DNA from: Campylobacterales bacterium
Lineage (GTDB): Bacteria > Campylobacterota > Campylobacteria > Campylobacterales > Sulfurimonadaceae
NCBI GenBank assembly: GCA_026390115.1
Contig: JAPLGO010000012.1
Span: forward strand, 358,033 to 422,032
Direction: 5' to 3'
Length of the DNA: 64,000 nucleotides
Under the pieces are notes generated by a model, which searched no databases, was not told the DNA's origin, and saw nothing but the letters and a program-made list of their open reading frames with translations. Made by a program: the position numbers and the translations under genes. Shown here one piece after another: positions 55,200-63,855 of this stretch (positions are counted from its first letter, which is position 1; the number at the start of each line of letters is the position of its first letter).

Positions 55200-56500
55200 A
55201 CTTTTATTTCAAATCCCATGTCAATATGGTTAAAATTGTTTTCATAAGGAGAGGCTACATTTTTTTTTGGTGTATCTAAAAGCCGTATCTCTCTTGGAGT
55301 TATTTGAGACTCTATGAGTGCAGAGCGTAAAACAGCGATATTCTCTTTTATAATCTCTTTAAATTCACTGCTGTTGGAGTATATTTGAATATTGATTTGG
55401 TTTTTATCATAAAGTACCAACTTTAGTTTAAGCTCTCCATACTCTTTGAGTTTTAAATCAATATCACAGTAAAATTTATTATCTTTATCTTTTTTAAGAT
55501 TTATATTTCCTTCTTCAAGGCTATCCCAAGAGAATGGCAGATAAAGCGATGAAGAGTTTGAGAGGTGAGAAACCAACTGGTAATAATCTATTTGGAGTAG
55601 GAGTTTGTCTATCTGTTTTAAAATTTCAGCTTGATTAGGATGGGATGATTTATTAATCTCATCGCTTGCTTTGAGTAAAATTGACTTTAAATCTTGCGAT
55701 AAAATCTCTCTTACATTCTCATGTGCCGTCAGTTTTTCAGGGTTGCAAAATGGTGCTAATTTTTTTGCAAGAGATGCACCCTCTTTTGAAAAAAAAGGGT
55801 CTGTTTTCTCCGCCATTGTTTTTAAAGAATCAGCACTTTTTATATGCTCTTGAAGTTTTGAAAGAATGTTTTCAACACCTTTTGCCAGATGTTTTAGAGC
55901 GGTCGGGTCATCTTTTGAAGTTTGTAAAAGGGCAGTATTTGAAGCCTCTTTGAGGGTTGGAGTCTCTAAGAGTTCTTTGATTTTTTCACCGAGAACTTTA
56001 ACGGTAAAAATATCACTTTTTGCAAGGCTTTTATCAAGTTCGTACAAGAGGCTTTTTAACTCAACTTGAGGGTTTTGTACACTTTTAAGTTTTGATTCCA
56101 GGAAAATGCCGGAGTTTTCAATTTTTTGTTTTAAAACAGGCTCATTTAGCTCTTTGATATTTATAAGATGGTTTTTCAAAGTTGTTTCAATGGGCAGAGG
56201 GTTTTTGTTGGATTTGAGTATATTTAACAAATTTTTTATAGTGTTTGAAACATTGCCAAGCTCTTTGAGAGTAGGGTTGTTTTTTACAAGCTCTAAAAGT
56301 GTTTTGTCAGATTGAGAACTTTGCGCACTCTCTCTGAGAAGAGAACTTATAATGGATTTTAAATTTTTGTCTTTGGAAACAGTCTCAAGTATTGCAGGCG
56401 TTGCTTGTTCTAAAACCACTGCCAAAGCTCTATTTGTATTTGGCATAACAATATCTAACTGCTTGTTGAGAGATAAATTTATCATCTTAAAGTATAACAT
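55196..56500 (-). CDS. FliK-like flagellar hook-length control protein
   Basis: A 434-residue protein with a long, helical, Ser/Lys/Leu-rich N-terminal part (about 1-310) and a compact C-terminal domain with ELKLKLVLYDKNQINIQIYS and LRSALIESQITPREIRLLD, the FliK C-terminal pattern that signals FlhB to switch export. Pairing with flhX supports this. ATG 56500 and ATG 56485 both lack a clear ribosome site; the start is uncertain. Overall sequence conservation is low, as usual for FliK. Confidence 0.6.
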   Translation of the reverse strand: MLYFKMINLSLNKQLDIVMPNTNRALAVVLEQATPAILETVSKDKNLKSIISSLLRESAQSSQSDKTLLELVKNNPTLKELGNVSNTIKNLLNILKSNKNPLPIETTLKNHLINIKELNEPVLKQKIENSGIFLESKLKSVQNPQVELKSLLYELDKSLAKSDIFTVKVLGEKIKELLETPTLKEASNTALLQTSKDDPTALKHLAKGVENILSKLQEHIKSADSLKTMAEKTDPFFSKEGASLAKKLAPFCNPEKLTAHENVREILSQDLKSILLKASDEINKSSHPNQAEILKQIDKLLLQIDYYQLVSHLSNSSSLYLPFSWDSLEEGNINLKKDKDNKFYCDIDLKLKEYGELKLKLVLYDKNQINIQIYSNSSEFKEIIKENIAVLRSALIESQITPREIRLLDTPKKNVASPYENNFNHIDMGFEIKV

Positions 56501-56575
56501 GTATCAAATAAAAACGCATAGGAATGAGATTTTAAAGTATAATTAGGCTCAAAATATCTAATTAAAAGTGAAAAA

Positions 56576-57001
56576 ATGAACAATAAAATTCAAGAAGTTT
56601 TAATAATTTGGCATTCGCATTTTAGTCATATTGAGAATCAATACTCAGAGTTTGAAAGCTCAGATATAGAGTACTTTGTCGGTTGCATGCTCTATAACCA
56701 TTTTGCGTTTTCAAAGGCACTTGAAAATCTCAGAACTATGGATTTGTCATATGATTTTTTGTCGGCAAGTGGAGATGAATATGATGCGGTGAAAGAGATA
56801 ATTGATTCTATTGTGTTGGATGATGAACTTCAAAAACTGGAGTTCTTACAAAGTTATATACAAGAGTCAAAATCGAAATACTCAGGCGACGCACTTTATC
56901 TGCTAAACCGCTTGGAGTACCATACCAACGCGATGGTAGAACGTTATGCCAAAGGCGTCGATGCACAAAGAGTTGATTTTAAAAATCCGCTTTACAGATA
57001 A
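56576..57001 (+). CDS. Hypothetical protein of unknown function
   Basis: A 141-residue, acidic, helix-rich cytoplasmic protein (IWHSHFSHIENQYSEFESS, EYFVGCMLYNHFAFSKAL and a C-terminal basic end). I recognise no domain. It is divergent from the fliK-like gene and followed after 5 bp by the second ThiE/TenI-like gene, with which it may form an operon. Good coding character and the downstream gene's tight spacing support it as real. Confidence 0.65.
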   Translation: MNNKIQEVLIIWHSHFSHIENQYSEFESSDIEYFVGCMLYNHFAFSKALENLRTMDLSYDFLSASGDEYDAVKEIIDSIVLDDELQKLEFLQSYIQESKSKYSGDALYLLNRLEYHTNAMVERYAKGVDAQRVDFKNPLYR

Positions 57002-57006
57002 CTTTT

Positions 57007-57525
57007 TTGAAAAAGTATCTCATAACTTCAAGCGAATTTTGTGAAGAACAGCTTCAAATCCACATGCCTGAGTATGTTTTGTACAGGGATAAAATAACTC
57101 CTCATTATGAGATACAGGCAGAGCATTTTATGGAAGTTTGCTTAAAGTTTGATGGCATAAAATGTTTTATACATCGGTATGTGGAACTTGCATATAAACT
57201 CGCTGCAACTGGCGTTCATCTTACATCAACGCAGTTTGAAGAGATTTCACATGTCAAAGAACTTGGGCTTGAAGTTATTATCAGTACACATACGCATGCA
57301 GAGGTTTTAAAAGCCGAGAGTTTGGGTGCAGATGCCGTGACATACAGCCCTATTTTTGCTTCACCTGAAAAGGGCGAACCAAAAGGAATTGAAGATTTGA
57401 GGGAGCTGCTCAAAAAATGCAAGATAAAAGTTTTTGCTCTCGGCGGTATCGTTGAGAATCGGCATGTGGAGATGGTAGAAGAAGCAGGTGCTTACGGTTT
57501 TGCTTCTATCAGGTATTTTCAATAA
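57007..57525 (+). CDS. ThiE/TenI-family protein, second copy
   Basis: A 172-residue TIM-barrel protein with GVHLTSTQFEE, VIISTHTHAEVLKAESLGADAVTY, SPIFASPEKG and FALGGIVE motifs, the pattern of the thiamine phosphate synthase/TenI superfamily. The GVHLGQEDL and QxRxK signatures of genuine ThiE are altered, so it may be a TenI-type thiazole tautomerase or have another role. It is shorter than ThiE. TTG 57007 begins 5 bp after the previous gene. Confidence 0.75.
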   Translation: MKKYLITSSEFCEEQLQIHMPEYVLYRDKITPHYEIQAEHFMEVCLKFDGIKCFIHRYVELAYKLAATGVHLTSTQFEEISHVKELGLEVIISTHTHAEVLKAESLGADAVTYSPIFASPEKGEPKGIEDLRELLKKCKIKVFALGGIVENRHVEMVEEAGAYGFASIRYFQ

Positions 57526-57536
57526 AAACAGAAAGT

Positions 57537-58778
57537 TTAGCTTTTAAGCTCTCCCGCTAAAGCTCCACTGGCAAATGACCATTGCAAGTTATAGCCTCCG
57601 CATGGACCGTCAAGGTTCATAACCTCTCCGCAAAAGTATAAGCCGTTTACAATTTTGCTCTGCATAGTTTTTGGATTTATCTCTTTTAGATTTACTCCAC
57701 CGCGTGTTATCATAGCCATTTTAAAGCCGTCATGCCCGATAACTGTGAGTGGCATCCAGGCTAAAAATTGCACTAATTTTGCTTTTTTTGCGCCTTCTAT
57801 CTCTTTGTACTTGGCATGGGAATTTATGTCACAGAGCAAACATAGCTCAGCAGAGATGGCATCTGGGAGCAGGGTGGCTACGAGTTCGACTATCTCAAAA
57901 TGCGGATTTTTTGCAGTTTCATTTTTTAAATGCGTTAAAATCTGCTCTTCGTTCATCCCTTTTGTGAGATTCAAAAGCAGCGGAACTTCACCATACTTTT
58001 CCAGTAACGGGGTGATTTCTCTTGCAAAGTCTAAAACCACCGGACCTCTTATGCCGTTATTTGTAAAAATTAAATCACCCGTAGCTCTAAGTTTTTTATG
58101 TTTTTGTAAATCAACTTTAATCTCAACTTTAGCGATGGTATCGGCACGGCAATTTTTTACAAAGCCCTCTTTTACTTTTAGTGGCATCATGGCTGGGTGA
58201 AGCTCTGTTATTTTGTGTCCGAGTTCTTTTGCCAAATGATAACCGTCTCCCTCAGCACCGAGAGTAGGATAGCCTAAACCACCGGTTGCTACTATTACAT
58301 TTGGTGCATTGAAGATTTGTACTTGTGTTTTTACGCCTCTTATTTGATTATTTTCCTGAAGTATATGTTCAACTTTTTGAGAGCATATTATCTCAACACC
58401 CACTCTCTGCATCTCGTTTTGAAGTGCTGAAATTATAGTCGATGCACTGTGTGAAGTGGGAAATATTCTAAATCCGTCCGGTGAATGTGTTTCAACGCCG
58501 ATTTCTCTGAAAAACTCTACCAAAGCCTTGTTATCAAACGCCGCGAGCGCATCTTGCATAAATCTGCCGTCGCGTCCGAAACGCGCCATAAACTCCTCAT
58601 TTGAGAGCGTATTTGTAAGGTTGCAGCGACCTCCTCCAGTTGCTTTGAGCTTTGAGGCGATTTGTGGCAATTTTTCCAAAAGAAGAACTCTCTTAGCAGC
58701 TCTGGCAGAAACTATCGCAGACATCATTCCGGCTGCACCGGAACCTACAACTATAAGGTCATAATATTTACTCAACAC
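57537..58778 (-). CDS. HI0933/BaiN-family flavoprotein
   Basis: A 413-residue FAD-dependent oxidoreductase with N-terminal GSGAAGMMSAIVSA dinucleotide-binding site, TGGGRCNLTN, a mid-domain VIVATGGLGYPTLG and C-terminal GLYFCGEVMNLDGPCGGYNLQWSFASG, the family signature. Substrate is unknown, though BaiN and YhiN-like members reduce or demethylate small molecules. It ends 12 bp after the convergent ThiE/TenI-like gene. Start ATG 58778 is the natural N-terminus (MLSKYYDLIVVGSG). Confidence 0.87.
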   Translation of the reverse strand: MLSKYYDLIVVGSGAAGMMSAIVSARAAKRVLLLEKLPQIASKLKATGGGRCNLTNTLSNEEFMARFGRDGRFMQDALAAFDNKALVEFFREIGVETHSPDGFRIFPTSHSASTIISALQNEMQRVGVEIICSQKVEHILQENNQIRGVKTQVQIFNAPNVIVATGGLGYPTLGAEGDGYHLAKELGHKITELHPAMMPLKVKEGFVKNCRADTIAKVEIKVDLQKHKKLRATGDLIFTNNGIRGPVVLDFAREITPLLEKYGEVPLLLNLTKGMNEEQILTHLKNETAKNPHFEIVELVATLLPDAISAELCLLCDINSHAKYKEIEGAKKAKLVQFLAWMPLTVIGHDGFKMAMITRGGVNLKEINPKTMQSKIVNGLYFCGEVMNLDGPCGGYNLQWSFASGALAGELKS

Positions 58779-58916
58779 TGCTCACTTTTTCCTAATTATA
58801 GTGTGAAATCTTTTTTTTCCAAAACGATGGCTTCTCTTAATTTTTAAAATAGAAGTATAAAGGCATTGTTATCTAAGTCAGTTTTTGGTAACATTTAAAA
58901 AATAAGGATTAAATAA

Positions 58917-58970
58917 ATGAAACAAATTAGTAAAAATAAAATTTTCTTACATAGCATGAAAGTTGTGTAG
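58917..58970 (+). pseudogene. Short 5' frame interrupted by amber stop, in frame with the SpoIIE gene
   Basis: ATG 58917, with an AAGGA ribosome site, opens 17 codons (MKQISKNKIFLHSMKVV) followed by TAG, then continues in the same frame into the SpoIIE gene. MKVV resembles the first strand of a receiver domain, so this may be the vestigial 5' end of a longer regulator whose receiver was lost. It could also be a leader peptide. Confidence 0.45.
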
Positions 58971-58982
58971 GTCTTGTGCCTG

Positions 58983-60284
58983 ATGAATAAAAATTCTGTT
59001 CCAAGCAAATATATTGAAGATGAAAAAAACAAAAAAATAGAAGAGTTGCAAGAGAAAGAAAAATATAGCTTTTATCAAGAAGATTTAGCATTTGCAAAAG
59101 AGTTAAATATACTTAGAAATGATTTTTACTACCAGATGAATTATATCGATAAAGATAATCTTTCATTGATAGATTTTTTATATAAACCGCTCGATGCTAT
59201 GAGCGGAGATGCATATAGTGTACGAAAAATAGATGAAAGCAGAGAATTTTATTTAGTCGTTGACGGTATGGGAAAGGGTCTCTCTGCTTCGCTCACTTCT
59301 ATGCTAATAACCTCTTTTATAAATCATATAATAGACAAAATGAAAGCTGCAAATAGCTTTGATTTAAAAATGTTGGTTGATGAATCTATAGATTATATTA
59401 AACCGATTCTGCTAGATGAAGAGGCTTTAGCGATTGATTTTATAGTTTTGGATAGTTTTAAAAATTGCATGGATTATGCAAAATTTGCCATGCCAGCGGC
59501 TCTCATGCTAAATGAGCAAAATGAGGTAATAAAAATTAAGTCAAATAATTCACCTCTTAGTAAATATAAATCAAATTTTAATATATCATCTGTTGACACT
59601 TACGGTATGTCAAAATTTCTTTTTTATAGTGACGGACTTATCGAAAACAGTACGCATGTTGAAGAGCAATTGTATGCTAGCCTTATAGAAGATGATTTTA
59701 AAACCTCTTTTTCAAGAGAAGAGTTGAAAAATAAAATTTTTGAAAAAACAAATCTTTTTGAAGATGATACTACTCTGATTTTTATAAAAAAGCTCAACTT
59801 TTCTAAGAGTTTGATAGTTGAAAGAAGCTTTAACAGCTCGCTTGAAGATGTAGATAGGGCAAATGAGTGGTATGCTAAAGAGTGGGAGAATTTAACTGAT
59901 AAAGAAAATGTTGCATATAATGCAGGATTAGTCTTCACAGAGCTCTTTATGAATGCTTATGAGCATGGTAACTTAGGTATAAGTAATGCGGTAAAACATA
60001 CACTTATTGAAGAGGATAAATATTTTGATACATTATTAGAGATGGAAAAATTATCTACTAAAAAAATTTTTGTAAAGATTGATAAAATAGAAGATAACGG
60101 ATTAACCTATATAATTACTCAAATCGCAGATGAGGGCAGTGGTTTTGATACTCAAATATTGAGTGAAATATTTAGAAATTCAAGAAAATTCAACGGAAGA
60201 GGCGTTTTGGTATCAAGAAAAAATTCGCTTGGTATTTACTACAACTCTAGTGGAAATTCTGTTTTATATCTGAATAAAATTTAG
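58983..60284 (+). CDS. SpoIIE-type PP2C phosphatase with HATPase domain
   Basis: A 433-residue regulator with PP2C/SpoIIE phosphatase domain (about 55-260: SGDAYSV, VDGMGKGLSASLTSML, FYSDGLIENS) and a C-terminal histidine-kinase-like ATPase domain (about 290-430: FTELFMNAYEHGNLGI, DEGSGFDTQI). Such pairs work in partner-switching with anti-sigma factor systems. The N-terminus is a short coiled coil (EEKNKKIEELQEKEK-like) that normally links to a receiver domain, which is missing here. ATG 58983 or TTG 58974 has a poor ribosome site. It is likely a degraded or leader-controlled gene. Confidence 0.8.
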   Translation: MNKNSVPSKYIEDEKNKKIEELQEKEKYSFYQEDLAFAKELNILRNDFYYQMNYIDKDNLSLIDFLYKPLDAMSGDAYSVRKIDESREFYLVVDGMGKGLSASLTSMLITSFINHIIDKMKAANSFDLKMLVDESIDYIKPILLDEEALAIDFIVLDSFKNCMDYAKFAMPAALMLNEQNEVIKIKSNNSPLSKYKSNFNISSVDTYGMSKFLFYSDGLIENSTHVEEQLYASLIEDDFKTSFSREELKNKIFEKTNLFEDDTTLIFIKKLNFSKSLIVERSFNSSLEDVDRANEWYAKEWENLTDKENVAYNAGLVFTELFMNAYEHGNLGISNAVKHTLIEEDKYFDTLLEMEKLSTKKIFVKIDKIEDNGLTYIITQIADEGSGFDTQILSEIFRNSRKFNGRGVLVSRKNSLGIYYNSSGNSVLYLNKI

Positions 60285-60321
60285 TTATAATCATCGCTTA
60301 AATTTAATATAAGGCTTATGC

Positions 60322-61080
60322 ATGAAATTAGGGAAAACATTAGTAAGTGGCTTTGTAGCAACTCTTTTGAGTGTCACACTTTTAGCAGACGGGCATGGTA
60401 CTCATTGGGGTTATACAGGGCATGAAGGTGCAGAACATTGGGGTGATTTGGCTCCTGAATATAGTATGTGTAAGTTGGGCAAATCTCAGTCTCCTATCAA
60501 TATAGATAAAAAAGTCCTTGCATGTGCAAATGACTCAGAAAAGATAAAATTTAATTACACGGCAGCTTCAAAAGAGGTTGTAAATAACGGTCACACCATA
60601 CAAGTAAACATAGAAGATGGAAGTAGTATAAATGTTGACGGGATAGAGTTTGCGCTCAAGCAGTTTCACTTCCACACTCCAAGCGAAAATCAAATAGAGG
60701 GTCAAAGTTTTCCACTTGAAGTACACTTTGTACATGCATCAAAAGATGGACAATTGGCAGTTGTTGCGTTGATGTTTGAAGGTGGTGCTGCAAATGAACT
60801 TATTAAAAAAACATGGGAAGTAATGCCAAAAGAGGTTGATAAAACAGTTCCATTAGTAATTTCGGCAAAAGAGATGAATGGACTTTTACCGCAAAACAGA
60901 GATTATTATAGATTTAGCGGTTCTCTTACCACTCCTCCATGCAGCGAAGGTGTAAGATGGCTTGTTCTAAAAAAATATGCAACAATTTCTGCGGCTCAAG
61001 TTGAAGAGTTTTTACACACAGTGCATCATGAAAACAACAGACCTATTCAGCCTATAAATGCCAGAAAGGTTATAAATTAA
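60322..61080 (+). CDS. Alpha-carbonic anhydrase, exported
   Basis: A 252-residue zinc enzyme that interconverts CO2 and bicarbonate, likely in the periplasm because of the signal peptide MKLGKTLVSGFVATLLSVTLLA. The zinc ligands are in HFHTPSE and EVHFVH, with QSPINID and the C-terminal SLTTPPCSEGVRW signature. Two cysteines (MCKL and PPCSEG) could form the usual disulfide. It suits CO2-fixing chemolithotrophs. It is followed by a hairpin shared with a convergent gene. Confidence 0.95.
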   Translation: MKLGKTLVSGFVATLLSVTLLADGHGTHWGYTGHEGAEHWGDLAPEYSMCKLGKSQSPINIDKKVLACANDSEKIKFNYTAASKEVVNNGHTIQVNIEDGSSINVDGIEFALKQFHFHTPSENQIEGQSFPLEVHFVHASKDGQLAVVALMFEGGAANELIKKTWEVMPKEVDKTVPLVISAKEMNGLLPQNRDYYRFSGSLTTPPCSEGVRWLVLKKYATISAAQVEEFLHTVHHENNRPIQPINARKVIN

Positions 61081-61087
61081 AAATTGA

Positions 61088-61111
61088 TTTTTCCCAGTAA
61101 AATGGGAAAAA
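61088..61111. terminator. Bidirectional hairpin terminator
   Basis: A 9-bp stem, TTTTTCCCA / TGGGAAAAA with loop GTAAAA, stands between convergent carbonic anhydrase and the 61125 gene; the A/T ends of the stem provide a short U-tract on either strand. Confidence 0.65.
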
Positions 61112-61124
61112 TTACAGCATAAAA

Positions 61125-61511
61125 TTACTTTCTTAACTCTAAAACCCATTTTTCTACTACAGCATGCAGTTTTTCATTTGGTACTTCCATAAACTCTATG
61201 ACAAATTTATTTTCTAGCTCTGCAACACCTATGCTTCTAGGTCTTACAGCCAAAATTTTTGTACTTGGAATTGCTGCACCAAAGCAAAAGATAATATTTT
61301 GTGCATCTAATATTTCGTCATTAATCTCACCATTTAATTTTTGTGTGTGTTCGTAGTGGTTGAAAATAGCGATAAATTCTGCCACCGGATGTTCATCAAC
61401 TCTGTCTTTAAAATATTGAATTATCTCCGGAGCAGTTTTTTGCTCTATTTCATCTTTATGTAACGCTAATGTAAATACTGGATATCTATCCATAAGAATT
61501 GTTTTAGTCAT
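61125..61511 (-). CDS. Conserved hypothetical protein
   Basis: A 128-residue cytoplasmic protein with DRYPVFTLALHKDE, AEFIAIFNHYEHT, NIIFCFGAAIPSTKILAVRPRSIGVAEL and EFMEVPNEKLHAVVEKW. I have seen similar sequences described only as uncharacterised in Campylobacterota. A single Cys (FCFG) and several His could bind a ligand, but no catalytic motif is evident. It stands alone between the carbonic anhydrase and yggS-type genes. Confidence 0.7.
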   Translation of the reverse strand: MTKTILMDRYPVFTLALHKDEIEQKTAPEIIQYFKDRVDEHPVAEFIAIFNHYEHTQKLNGEINDEILDAQNIIFCFGAAIPSTKILAVRPRSIGVAELENKFVIEFMEVPNEKLHAVVEKWVLELRK

Positions 61512-61589
61512 TTTATTCCTTCGTGGTCATGAGATTAAGTTTTTTAGTTTATCATAATGACACTTAGTGAAATTTATAATTTAAAATAA

Positions 61590-62264
61590 TTATTTTTTGA
61601 ACATGACAGAGCCGAGTCTTACCATGTTTGAGCCACACTCAATTGCAAGTTCAAAATCTCCGCTCATTCCCATGGAACAGATTGTTGCCCCTTCGCACTG
61701 TTTAAAAATTTCATAGGTTGTATCAAAACTTTTTTTGATTATCTCTTTATCTTCAGTGTGGGCACCGATACTCATAACGCCTTTGAGGTTTATATTTGGA
61801 CACTCTTTTTTGATTTGTGCATAAGTTTCACATGCCGACTCCGGCATAACCCCATGTTTGCTCTCTTCTTTAGCAGAGTTGATTTGAAGCAGGGCATCAA
61901 GAGTCATATCTCTGGCTTCCAGCTTTTTTTGTAATTCGTGAGCTAATTCTAAAGAATCAAGTGCATGAAACAGGGACGGGTGAATGTCGAGAAGATTATT
62001 TATCTTGTTTTTTTGAAGGTTTCCTACAAAGTGCCATTCTAGCGGCAATTCTTCAAGTTCTTTAGCTTTTTCTTTTAAATCTTGAACCTTGTTTTCTCCA
62101 AAAGCTCTTTGACCGATATTGTAGAGTTTTTCTATCTCTTTAGAATTAGAATACTTACTAATTGCAATAATTTTCACTATGTGATGAGGGTTCACTTTCA
62201 GTCTTGCACTCTCAACTCTTCTAATAACATCATCTATATATATCTTATATTCAGTCGTATTCAT
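61590..62264 (-). CDS. YggS-family pyridoxal-phosphate homeostasis protein
   Basis: A 224-residue TIM-barrel protein. The PLP lysine is in IIAISKYSNS (about residue 33); other motifs are FGENKVQD, WHFVGNLQKNK, SMGMSGDFELAIECGSNMVRLG. YggS proteins bind PLP without catalysis and help maintain free PLP and amino acid balance. Length is normal. It lies downstream of the response regulator on the same strand, 34 bp away, but a functional link is not indicated. Confidence 0.93.
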   Translation of the reverse strand: MNTTEYKIYIDDVIRRVESARLKVNPHHIVKIIAISKYSNSKEIEKLYNIGQRAFGENKVQDLKEKAKELEELPLEWHFVGNLQKNKINNLLDIHPSLFHALDSLELAHELQKKLEARDMTLDALLQINSAKEESKHGVMPESACETYAQIKKECPNINLKGVMSIGAHTEDKEIIKKSFDTTYEIFKQCEGATICSMGMSGDFELAIECGSNMVRLGSVMFKK

Positions 62265-62298
62265 GGTTTATCCTTTTTGTTAATTCATATTGTTTTTT

Positions 62299-63828
62299 TT
62301 AATTAAGTCTTATGATTTCTACTAAATCTTTATAGCTACTTATATTGATTTTATCTGAATCCAGATGTATATGTTCACAATAGAGATTATTTGTTTTTAA
62401 CATGTTTATATCATTTATGGTATCAATATCAATATCTTTATGAATAGTATTTAAAATAACAAAATCATCACCAAAGATACGAAAAATTTTAGAATTTATA
62501 AATTCTGATTGTAAATATGTGGCAAAGTCACTTAAAAAAATATCTCCTTCATTCCAGCCATGTAGTTTATTGTATGGTGTAAAGTTTTTTAGGAAAATGA
62601 TATTTAAACATACAAATTCATTCTCATTTTTACTTTTATGTAATAAAAAATCAAGATAAACATGATTATAAAAATGTGTTAATGAATCTTTAAAAAAATA
62701 TGCAAAACGTTCATCATCTATATTGGAGGTCGGTTCTTGATTTATATGTTCATCAATATGAACTGATTTTAAAACACCGATAGCTGTATCTACCACTTGC
62801 GAATCATAGAGAGTATTACTAAATTTATTCAGTTCTTCAAGCGCTTGAGGGATAGTTTTTCTTGCTTTATATATTCTGTTAGTTGTCATAGCATCAAATG
62901 AATCAGCTACCATCATTATTCGTGCAAATATTGGAATCTTATTACCCTTTAGGCTGCCAGGATACCCACTTCCATCATACCTTTCATGATGCGCATATAC
63001 TATATCTGCAATATCTTTATACATGGGGATTCGCGAAAGTATTTTAAACCCTGCAAGAGCGTGCTCTTGAATTAATATATATTCATCTTGTGTTAACTTT
63101 CCAGGTTTTAACAGTATTGAATCCGGAGTAATTATTTTTCCGATATCATGTAAGATTCCGGCCTGATATATCAAATCACACTCTTCTTGTGAAAATTCCA
63201 TAGCTTTGGCTATATCTCTTGAATATGTTGCAACCCTTTCACTATGTCCTCCCGTATATGTATCCCTGTCCTCAATCATTTCTACTAACGAGCGTATTAC
63301 ATCTTTATGGTTTTCAACCATTTCATTTTCTAGCTGTAGAACAGTTTTAGTTCTCTCATCTACCATCTCTTCAAGCTTTGTTTTATACATCTCATTTTCA
63401 CGAAATGCTGTTAATTTATTAATAGATAGTTCTAGTACATTTAATATTTGAGTAAATTTAACCGGTTTAATTATATATCCAGTTACATTGAGTTCTATTG
63501 CTTGTGTTAAATATGTAGAATCGGTATAAGCAGATACTACTATTATCTCTTGATCTTTACTCTTTTCTCTAATCTTACGTATAAACTCTAAACCATCCAT
63601 CTTTGGCATAAGAATATCTGTTATAACAATATCATATGGCTTGTTAAGATATTTTCTTAACCCTTCTTCCCCATTAGCGGCTGTGTCAACTTGATTGAAA
63701 AGTTTACTTAAGAAACTAGATACTTTATCCCGTAATATTTGCTCATCTTCAACATACAGTACAGAAAAATGAGAGGCCATCTTTTTTATATTTTCTGAAA
63801 TCATTTTTGGCATTTCCATGTTATACAA
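62299..63828 (-). CDS. Response regulator with HD-GYP domain and degenerate GGDEF-like tail
   Basis: A 509-residue protein with a receiver domain (about 20-140; phosphoacceptor Asp71 in TDILMPKMDG), a short coiled coil, an HD-GYP phosphodiesterase domain (about 165-345; LHDIGK and HHERYDGSGYP) that should hydrolyse c-di-GMP, and a C-terminal diguanylate-cyclase-like domain with FGDDF in place of GGDEF, so likely inactive as a cyclase. It lies 27 bases after the partial histidine kinase on the same strand, which is probably its partner. Confidence 0.85.
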   Translation of the reverse strand: MYNMEMPKMISENIKKMASHFSVLYVEDEQILRDKVSSFLSKLFNQVDTAANGEEGLRKYLNKPYDIVITDILMPKMDGLEFIRKIREKSKDQEIIVVSAYTDSTYLTQAIELNVTGYIIKPVKFTQILNVLELSINKLTAFRENEMYKTKLEEMVDERTKTVLQLENEMVENHKDVIRSLVEMIEDRDTYTGGHSERVATYSRDIAKAMEFSQEECDLIYQAGILHDIGKIITPDSILLKPGKLTQDEYILIQEHALAGFKILSRIPMYKDIADIVYAHHERYDGSGYPGSLKGNKIPIFARIMMVADSFDAMTTNRIYKARKTIPQALEELNKFSNTLYDSQVVDTAIGVLKSVHIDEHINQEPTSNIDDERFAYFFKDSLTHFYNHVYLDFLLHKSKNENEFVCLNIIFLKNFTPYNKLHGWNEGDIFLSDFATYLQSEFINSKIFRIFGDDFVILNTIHKDIDIDTINDINMLKTNNLYCEHIHLDSDKINISSYKDLVEIIRLN

Positions 63829-63855
63829 CTCCTGAATTTTTTTAATATACTTTTG

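Noticed and set aside
57655..58200. Open frame of 181 codons on the plus strand opposite the HI0933-family gene
   Set aside because: It is the antisense shadow of a gene with intact FAD motifs and has no recognisable domain.
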